DNA from: Eimeria necatrix
Lineage: Eukaryota; Apicomplexa; Conoidasida; Eucoccidiorida; Eimeriidae
Direction: 5' to 3'
DNA length: 13,117 nucleotides
NCBI RefSeq assembly: GCF_000499385.1
Contig: NW_013651840.1
Location: 1-13,117, forward strand
Shown here: piece by piece, positions 8,289 through 13,117 of the stretch
Position numbering within the stretch: position 1 is the first letter of the stretch
How the letters are laid out: each line of letters opens with the position of its first letter
Made by a program: the position numbers and the translations under genes
Notes under the pieces: model-generated
The model's database searches: none
Seen by the model: the letters and a program-made list of their open reading frames with translations, nothing else
What the model was told of the DNA's origin: nothing

Positions 8289-8523
8289 ATAGGTCATCAT
8301 CATGGTATATATATTCAACATCTGTCGAGCCAGGAGGAGCAGCAGCATCTGAGCAGCAGCAGCAGCAGCAGCAGCAAAAGACAAATAACTAAGATTGAAT
8401 TAAACACTCTTTTAGGGTTTGATTGTTTTTGTTTACAAACAAACAACACTAATTAATTTCTTATTTAGTAATGCATTTATTATTTACTCATTTAATCAAC
8501 TTATTAATTCATTATAAGTAGTT
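8213..8523. other. CTG/CAG tracts and AT-rich spacer, no gene seen
   Basis: CTG tracts (to about 8287) are followed by a CAG tract (8350-8375), a lone TTTAGGGTTTG (8411-8421) and an AT-rich stretch of TTATTTAG and AATTAATT motifs up to the long telomere-like block. Confidence 0.55.
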
Positions 8524-8815
8524 AACCCCAAACCCTAAACCCTAAACCCTAAACCCCAAACCCTAAACCCTAATCCCTAACCCCCAACCCCCACCCCTAA
8601 ACCCAAAACCCTAACCCCAAACCCCAAACCCTAAACCCTAGCCCCTGCCCCTAAACCCTAAACCCTAACCCCCAACCCCCACCCCTAAGCCCAAAACCCC
8701 AACCCCAAACCCCAAACCCTAAACCCCAGCCCCTCCCCGTAAACCCTAGCCCCTAACCCCCAACCCTAACCCCAAACCCCAAACCCTAAACCCTAAACCC
8801 TAAACCCTAAACCCT
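8524..8815. repeat. Long C-strand telomere-like block with 88-bp higher-order repeat
   Basis: About 290 bp of AAACCCT and degenerate relatives (AACCCC, CCCCCAACCCCC, TAGCCCCT), in the orientation opposite to the blocks at 6239-7896. CCCTAACCCCCAACCC begins at 8575 and 8663, and a truncated form at 8751, so the degenerate units form an 88-bp higher-order repeat. The first two units differ at about seven positions. Five canonical AAACCCT units close the block (8781-8815). Confidence 0.9.
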
Positions 8816-8864
8816 ACGGAGGAAGTCGTCGAGGGGGGGTTTGTGTTTTTTGTTTTCGTGCAAC

Positions 8865-8978
8865 ATGCTGAAGAGACTCAGCAGCAACTTGAAAAGAGAC
8901 AAAGAAGGATGCCAATCTTTTCCCAACAAGTTCAAACAGATCGAGCCGTTGCTGTACACGTGCGGGTGCACCGGGACT

Positions 8979-9032
<54 letters not shown>

Positions 9033-9290
9033 GCGAGGGAGAAGCAGCAGCAGCAGCAGCGAGGGGGAAGCAGCAGCAGCAGCAGCGAGGGAGAAGCAGC
9101 AGCAGCAGCAGCAGAGGGAGAAGCAGCAGCAGCAGCAGCAGAGGAAGAAGCAGCAGCAGCAGCAGCAGCAGCAGAGGGAGAAGCAGCAGCAGCAGCAGCA
9201 GAGGGAGAAGCAACAGCAGCAGCAGCAGCAGCAGAAGCAGCGGCAGGAGAAGGAGATGAGATGGGTTTAAAAGGGAATAAAAAGGGTTAA
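8865..9290 (+). CDS. Possible Ala-rich ORF with acidic EGE spacers
   Basis: From ATG 8865 the frame reads a basic, repeat-free N-terminus of about 39 residues (MLKRLSSNLKRDKEG, NKFKQIEPLLYTCGC). Then come Ala runs, a short Gln then Ser switch, (Ala)6-8 separated by EGE or EEE, and a charged tail ending GNKKG. It is 141 residues long. The 5' part is also open in a second frame that reads MPIFSQQVQTDRAVAVHVRV, so the frame choice is uncertain. The preceding telomere-like block contains stops. No signal peptide or known domain is visible. Confidence 0.35.
8980..9030. repeat. (CAG)17 tract
   Basis: Seventeen pure CAG units, read as Ala in the frame from ATG 8865. It is immediately followed by the GAGGGAGAAG-spaced minisatellite. 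Confidence 0.9.
9031..9243. repeat. Minisatellite of (CAG)n separated by purine GAGGGAGAAG spacers
   Basis: Runs of five to eight CAG alternate with purine spacers (CGAGGGAGAAG, CGAGGGGGAAG, AGGGAGAAG, AGGAAGAAG). The first spacers shift the repeat phase; later ones are exactly 9 bp and keep it. All three plus frames stay open: Gln with REK, Ala with EGE, Ser with RGR. Confidence 0.85.
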
Positions 9291-9353
9291 ACAAAATGAA
9301 ATAATTAATCGAGATAAATAATAAAACAGACAAAATAAATAAAACAAAATAAA
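9291..9353. other. AT-rich spacer
   Basis: AAATAAATAAAACAAAAT-type DNA without a coding frame. It lies just downstream, on the minus strand, of the first 3'-end copy. Confidence 0.6.
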
Positions 9354-9436
9354 TTAAAATAAATAAAAAGTGAAAGAATTTGATTGGCTAATGGGTTTAA
9401 GAAAGTGCAGCAAAGGAAGCTTAAAAGGAAATTGCC

Positions 9437-9488
<52 letters not shown>

Positions 9489-9529
9489 AACTAAGCCGAA
9501 ACAAATCAAACCAAAACAAAACAAATTAA
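9354..9529 (-). pseudogene. 3'-end duplicate, copy 1, with (CAG)16
   Basis: The minus frame reads FNLFCFGLICFGLV, then Leu from TTG(CTG)16, then RQFPFKLPLLHFLKP, and runs on to a TAA at 9354-9356. There is no ATG. The GTGCAGCAAAGG landmark (9405-9416) repeats 234 bp downstream in copy 2. It matches the C-terminal end of the Gln-rich ORF at 9835-10284. It could be a truncated duplicate or an unspliced terminal exon; no function is assigned. Confidence 0.4.
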
Positions 9530-9614
9530 ATTAGAATGAAACAAATAAAATAAAAAACAAATTAAATTAATTAAATTAAATTAATTAAATTAAATTAAAT
9601 TAAATTAATTGAAT

Positions 9615-9672
9615 TTAATTCCCACTCGGTTTAAGCAAGTGCAGCAAAGGGGATTTAAAGGGAAATTGCTGC

Positions 9673-9710
<38 letters not shown>

Positions 9711-9775
9711 AACCAAACCAAAACAAACCAAACCAAGCCAAACCAAAACAAACTGAATTAAATAAATTAAATAAA
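9615..9775 (-). pseudogene. 3'-end duplicate, copy 2, with (CAG)11
   Basis: The minus frame reads FVLVWLGLVCFGLV, Leu from TTG(CTG)11, PQQFPFKSPLLHLLKPSGN, stop at 9615-9617. The stop is at the same point as in copy 3. There is no ATG in the open stretch, which begins in AT-rich DNA. CFGLV is shared with copy 1, with three synonymous differences in the codons. GTGCAGCAAAGG is at 9639-9650, 220 bp from copy 3. Confidence 0.42.
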
Positions 9776-9834
9776 TAAAATTAATTAATTAAATTAAATT
9801 AATTAATTTAATTAAATTAATTAAATTAATTAAT

Positions 9835-10006
9835 TTAATTCCTACTTGGTTTAAGGAAGTGCAGCAAAGGGGGCTTGAAGGGAAACTGCTGCGGCAGCAG
9901 CAGCCGCAGCAAAAAGTTTTTGTTTTTATAAATGCTTTTTGCTGGCAGGTGGAGAGACACCAGCCACTCCCGCATGTTGCTGGGGTGTACGTACACCGTA
10001 AACAGC

Positions 10007-10044
<38 letters not shown>

Positions 10045-10211
10045 GTTGTGGTGCTGCTGCTGCTGCTGGTTGTCTTGCTGCTGCTGTGGGTTGTTTTGCT
10101 GCTGCTGCTGCGGATGCTGCTGGTGCTGCTGCTGCTGGCGAAGGCGCAGCAGCTGCTGCTCGTGCTGCTGCAGCAGCTGCTGCTGCTGCCTTTCTATCTC
10201 CAGCAGCTCCT

Positions 10212-10258
<47 letters not shown>

Positions 10259-10284
10259 GGAGCGACAGGTTGCGCAACGGGCAA
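9835..10284 (-). CDS. Gln/Asn/His-rich protein, start unresolved
   Basis: The frame has TAA at 10333-10335 upstream and ends with TAA at 9835-9837. It reads (Leu)15 from a CAG tract of opposite polarity, ELLEIERQQQQLLQQHEQQLL, Gln with NNP, DN and HHNH interruptions, then the complex stretch FTVYVHPSNMREWLVSLHLP and a basic tail ending PQQFPFKPPLLHFLKPSRN. There is no in-frame ATG. An ATG at 10319 (MLLAFVSFFHSTCPLRN) is signal-like but lies in another frame, so a frameshift, an intron ending near ...CTGCTGCAG|GAGCTG (about 10211) or an upstream exon may be involved. An Ala frame (9926-10306) is the main rival. The tail's codon pattern against copies 1 and 2 favours this frame. Function is not recognised. 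Confidence 0.45.
9841..9903 (-). repeat. Copy 3 of the 220-234-bp tandem unit (parental 3' end)
   Basis: GTGCAGCAAAGG at 9859-9870 is preceded by CTTGGTTTAAGGAA and followed by GAAACTGCTGCGGCAG, matching copies 1 and 2. Only three CAG plus CCGCAG are present here, against 11 and 16 CAG units in the other copies. Confidence 0.75.
10213..10257. repeat. (CAG)15 tract facing CTG tracts
   Basis: Fifteen CAG units, immediately downstream on the plus strand of CTG-type DNA (10007-10210), making a large imperfect inverted repeat. In the minus Gln frame it encodes 15 Leu. Confidence 0.9.
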
Positions 10285-10332
10285 GTTGAATGAAAGAATG
10301 AAACAAAAGCCAGAAGCATTGAAATAATTAAA

Positions 10333-10433
10333 TTAAACTAATTAATTAATTTAATTTAATTAATTAAATTAAATTAATTAAATTAAATTAATTAAATTAA
10401 ATTAATTAAATTAAATTAATTAAATTAATTATT
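10333..10433. repeat. 14-bp AT minisatellite (AAATTAAATTAATT)
   Basis: Pure A/T DNA in which the 14-bp unit AAATTAAATTAATT repeats about five times. Related AATTAAATTA-type DNA follows each 3'-end copy (9535-9614, 9755-9834). The last codons of the ORF at 10406-11173 (INLINLI) are written by this repeat. Confidence 0.8.
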
Positions 10434-10564
10434 TGCTGCAGCTCGCGCACTTGCTGAATTCTGTAGTCTCTGTGGGTGGGCGGCAGCAAAGTTTTTGTGT
10501 GGACTTTTATGGAAGACAAACCCATCACGAAGTTCTCCCAAAACTCAGTTTGCTGCTGCTCTTC

Positions 10565-10620
<56 letters not shown>

Positions 10621-10988
10621 CTTGCTGCTGCAGCAGCTGCTGCTGCTGCTCGTCTTGCGGCTGCTGGTGCTGCTCATCTTGCTGCTGCTGCTGCTGCTGC
10701 TCATCTTGCTGCTGCTGCTGCTGCTGCTCATCTTGCTGCTGCTGCTGCTGCTGCTCGTCCTGCTGCTCGCTATGCGGCTGCTGTTCGCGTTGCTGCTGCT
10801 GCTGCTGCTGCTGAAGCTGCTGCTGCTCCTTTGGCCCCCCGTGGGGGTAGATTTGCTGTGGGTTCTCTTGCTGCAGCAGCAGCTGCTGCTGCTCCTGCTG
10901 CTCTGCCTGCGGGTCCTCACGCTGCTGCTGCTGCTGCTGCTGCCCCCCACGTAAAGCTAGCAACAGCCCTACAGCGGGACCTGCTGGA

Positions 10989-11019
<31 letters not shown>

Positions 11020-11173
11020 GCAGGGGGGGCAGCAGCGCAGCAGCAGCAGCAGCAGATCCACAAAACGGGGAGCCACGGCTGCTGCTGCTGCAGGCGCTGT
11101 GGGGCGCAGCAGCTTCAGCTCTCAGCAGCAGCAGGAACAGCAGCAAAAGAGACCCGTGCAGGACCCCTCTCAT
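10406..11173 (-). CDS. Secreted-type Gln-rich protein with DEQQQQQQQ repeats
   Basis: The 255-residue ORF runs from ATG 11173 to TAA 10406. Residues 1-23 form a good signal-peptide pattern: MRGVLHGS, hydrophobic LLLLFLLLL, RAEAAA with a plausible Ala cleavage site. Then come a Ser/Ala/Pro region with two Cys (SACSSSS, SPFCGS), an Ala run and LALRGG. A long Gln region follows with REDPQAEQQ, NPQQIYPHGGPKEQQ and about four 9-residue DEQQQQQQQ units. The repeat-free tail contains TEFWENFVMGLSSIKVHTK and LLPPTHRDYRIQQVRELQQ. The last residues are encoded by the AT minisatellite, so the true 3' end may be spliced. The same frame continues upstream of the ATG as Ala-rich codons to a TAG at 11264. 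The protein family is not recognised. Confidence 0.6.
10674..10781 (-). repeat. 27-bp repeat encoding DEQQQQQQQ
   Basis: TCATCTT recurs at 10674, 10701 and 10728, with TCGTCC at 10755, exactly 27 bp apart, separated by six to seven CTG. In the minus frame each unit is Asp-Glu plus seven Gln. Less regular relatives continue up to about 10620. Confidence 0.9.
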
Positions 11174-11185
11174 CTTGGCAGCCTT

Positions 11186-11219
<34 letters not shown>

Positions 11220-11506
11220 ATCGACGGTGCTGCTGCTGCAGCAACTCCAGGGGCTACAGCTACCTACGGTGTCTGCAGGGTAGCATCTCGGCCTGCTGCT
11301 GCTGCTGCTGCTGCCGTTGCTGCTGCTGGCGCTGCCGCTGTTGCTGCCGCTGCTCTTGCTGCTGCCGCTGCTGCTGCTGCTGCTGCTGCTGCAGCACAAG
11401 CAGCAGCGCGTGGGGCAAGGGCTGCTGGGAATTTTTCTTGATTTGAAATAGAAGACAAGCAGCACACTGGCAAGACACCTTGTGCAGCTGCTGCGCAAAG
11501 TCGCAT

Positions 11507-11542
<36 letters not shown>

Positions 11543-12079
11543 TTCCGGCTGCTGCAGCAGCAACATAGGACGCAGTCGTTGGTCTGCTGCTCTTAGCCCA
11601 TAGAATTTTGAATTTAATATTTATATATCCTATTGGCCGGACAGAAACTGCTTGTCCCCTCAGCAGCAGCAGCAGCAGCAGCAGCTGCAGCAGCTGCAGC
11701 AGCAGCAGATCGCATGACTCGCGCTCGTCGGCTCGACCTGAGGTGGCAGCAGAAGCAGCAGCAGCGTCAAATTCTAGCGGATCCGCAGCAGTCTTCTTGC
11801 TGCTGCTGCTGCAGCAGCTGCTGCTGCTGCTGCCGGCTGGCCATCGCAGCAGCTGCTGCAGCAGCTGCTGCAGCAGCTGCTGCAGCTGTCTTGCGCTGAA
11901 GTCTTCTGCGGCTAAAATACTCCGGCAGCAACGCAGATTGCATGCGGCCTTAAGCAGCAGCAGCAGCGGCAGCAGCAACTGCAGCAGCAGCAGTTGCGGC
12001 ACCTGCAACTGCAGCAGCAACAGCCAGCTGCTGCTGCTGCAGCAGCTCGTCAAGGGAAGTGTCGTAGGCGTTACATTGA
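11174..12079. other. CAG/CTG patchwork, coding strand unresolved
   Basis: No frame clearly wins. Minus: 11264-11566 from ATG 11566, Ala-rich, containing LSSISNQEKFPAALAPRAAA. Minus: 11115-12053 without ATG, containing VRPIGYINIKFKILWAKSS. Plus: an Ala frame open from 10848 to 11441 with GATATYGVCRVASRP. Plus: 11608-12267 from a TTG, with ARPEVAAEAAAASNSSGSAA. Short complex stretches occur in several of these, so exons of the flanking genes could be hidden here. A (CAG)n tract lies at about 11507-11541. Confidence 0.4.
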
Positions 12080-12241
12080 ATATTTGTGCAGCAGCAACTG
12101 CCGCTGCAGCAACTGCAGCAGCAGCAGCAGCAGCAGCAAGGAGAGCGCAGCGACGAGCAGCACCTCGTGATCAGCGCAGCAGCAACAGCAGCAGCAGCTG
12201 CAGCAGCTGCAGCGGCTGCAGCAGCAGCACCCGCAGCAGCT

Positions 12242-12503
12242 ATGAGTTCTGCCGTCGATACCCCTAAAGATGCAGCAGCAGCAGCACCAGCCCCTGCTGC
12301 TGCAGCAAACTCCCTACAAGTCAAGCGGGAAGATGCGTTAGCAGCAGCAGCAGCAGCAGCAGCAAGTGACACTGCTGCTGCTCTTTCTGGTGATGAGAAA
12401 GCGCCAGCAGCAGCAAAGGCAGCAGAAGCCGCAGCAGCAGAGGCTGCGTCAGCAGCAGCAGCAGCGACGGACCGAACAGCAGCAACGGAAACTCCAAGAG
12501 ACC

Positions 12504-12552
<49 letters not shown>

Positions 12553-12860
12553 TGCGCGTGCTGCTGTGAGCCCCCGTAGGGGCGAGGCGCCTGGGGCAGG
12601 CGTAGCAGCAGCGAAGGCAGAGGCCGCAGCAGCAGCAGCGGCAGCAGCAGCAGCAGCAGCAGCTGCTGCTGCTGCTGCTGAAGAAGCAGCCTACAGCCGG
12701 GGGGCTTCCGTCGAAACGGACGCTGGCGCTGCCGAGTTGGAAGCAGCAGCAGCAGCTGCTGCTGTGCCGGCAGCCGCAGAACCAGCAGCAGCAGCAGCAG
12801 CAGCAGCAGAGGAAGCGCCGGCGCACTTGCTGCGGACTGCCCTATCCGAGCCCAGCAAGC

Positions 12861-12906
<46 letters not shown>

Positions 12907-12965
12907 GCGCATGGCGCCCCGTCGTGCGCCGCCACCCGGGTCCACCTGCAGCGACGCGGAGCCTT

Positions 12966-13013
<48 letters not shown>

Positions 13014-13117
13014 TGGGTCGGCGCCGCACGAGCAGCAACCGCGGGAGCAGCAGCAGCACGAGCCGGCTGCTGCAGCAGCACGGCTTCCGCAGCAGCCCTC
13101 TCTCCCCCCTCCTCCCC
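12242..13117 (+). CDS. Ala/Ser-rich protein, 3' end beyond the window
   Basis: Function is not recognised. ATG 12242 begins MSSAVDTPKDAAAAAPAPAA, and the frame stays open for all 292 codons to the right edge. It is open upstream to a TGA at 12077-12079 without another ATG; that stretch reads GERSDEQHLVISAA after a Gln run, so an upstream exon is possible. Ala runs are separated by charged, repeat-free linkers: NSLQVKREDAL, SDTAAALSGDEKAP, TDRTAATETPRDQ, DARAAVSPRRGEAPGAG, EEAAYSRGASVETDAGAAEL, EEAPAHLLRTALSEPSKR. Two Ser runs of about 14 or more residues and a basic Arg/Pro/Ser tail follow. No signal peptide is seen from this ATG. Minus-strand frames here are shorter and lack comparable linkers. 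Confidence 0.6.
12628..12681. repeat. CAG/CTG perfect inverted junction inside the Ala-rich ORF
   Basis: A CAG tract meets a CTG tract at CAGCAGCTGCTG (junction near 12661) with no spacer, forming a palindrome of about 40 bp. In the ORF frame it reads GCA codons then GCT codons, so the protein stays poly-Ala across it. Confidence 0.8.
12863..12904 (+). repeat. CAG tract read as poly-Ser
   Basis: A pure CAG tract (about 14 units) falls in the AGC phase of the right-edge ORF. A second such tract lies at 12966-13011. The phase switch from GCA (Ala) to AGC (Ser) occurs in the complex linker TALSEPSKR, without a stop. Confidence 0.8.

Noticed and set aside
8524..8815. True chromosome end (telomere)
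   Set aside because: The heptamers are degenerate, occur in both orientations across the window, and have complex sequence and ORFs on both sides, so they are interstitial.
8841..8864. TTG start upstream of ATG 8865
   Set aside because: Non-ATG initiation is unsupported in this kind of genome, and the ATG at 8865 is in the same frame.
9395..9912. CRISPR array (regular repeats with spacers)
   Set aside because: The repeated units are trinucleotide tracts and 220-234-bp duplications with related, not unique, spacers in eukaryote-like DNA. No Cas-type gene is present.
12321..12935. Minus-strand Leu-rich frame of 204 codons
   Set aside because: It is antisense to the right-edge Ala-rich ORF, whose charged linkers are much more protein-like.

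Overview
The window looks like nuclear DNA of an apicomplexan of the Eimeria type. Two features point there together: dense in-frame CAG/CTG trinucleotide tracts, which read as runs of Gln, Ala, Ser or Leu, and interstitial blocks of the telomere-like heptamer TTTAGGG/AAACCCT in both orientations. This pairing is the known hallmark of the repeat-rich segments of Eimeria chromosomes. I see no bacterial gene, tRNA, rRNA, transposase or CRISPR array. Species cannot be assigned from sequence alone.

Layout. Positions 1-6197 hold one uninterrupted minus-strand reading frame (2065 codons, running off the left edge). It starts with a signal-peptide-like N-terminus and alternates Gln-rich coiled-coil-like stretches, Ala-rich stretches and short islands of ordinary complex sequence. 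Positions 6198-8860 are repeat-rich, with seven blocks of telomere-like heptamers, AT-rich DNA, CAG/CTG tracts and only weak ORFs whose strand is ambiguous. Positions 8865-9290 carry a possible Ala-rich plus-strand ORF built on a minisatellite. Positions 9291-11173 form a head-to-tail minus-strand series: a Gln-rich ORF with a signal peptide (10406-11173), a second Gln-rich ORF (9835-about 10284), then two short copies of the second ORF's 3' end, each followed by AATTAAATTA-type spacer DNA. Positions 11174-12079 are a CAG/CTG patchwork where no frame is convincing. From 12242 (frame open from 12080) an Ala-rich plus-strand ORF runs off the right edge.

How it fits together. The three best ORFs are low-complexity proteins, and two begin with signal-peptide-like leaders whose hydrophobic core is partly built from CTG codons. 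I infer secreted or secretory-pathway proteins rich in homopolymeric amino acid repeats; no enzymatic function can be assigned. All translations were done by hand. CAG tracts contain no stops in any frame, so the coding calls rest mainly on the complex linkers between tracts. Introns cannot be excluded.
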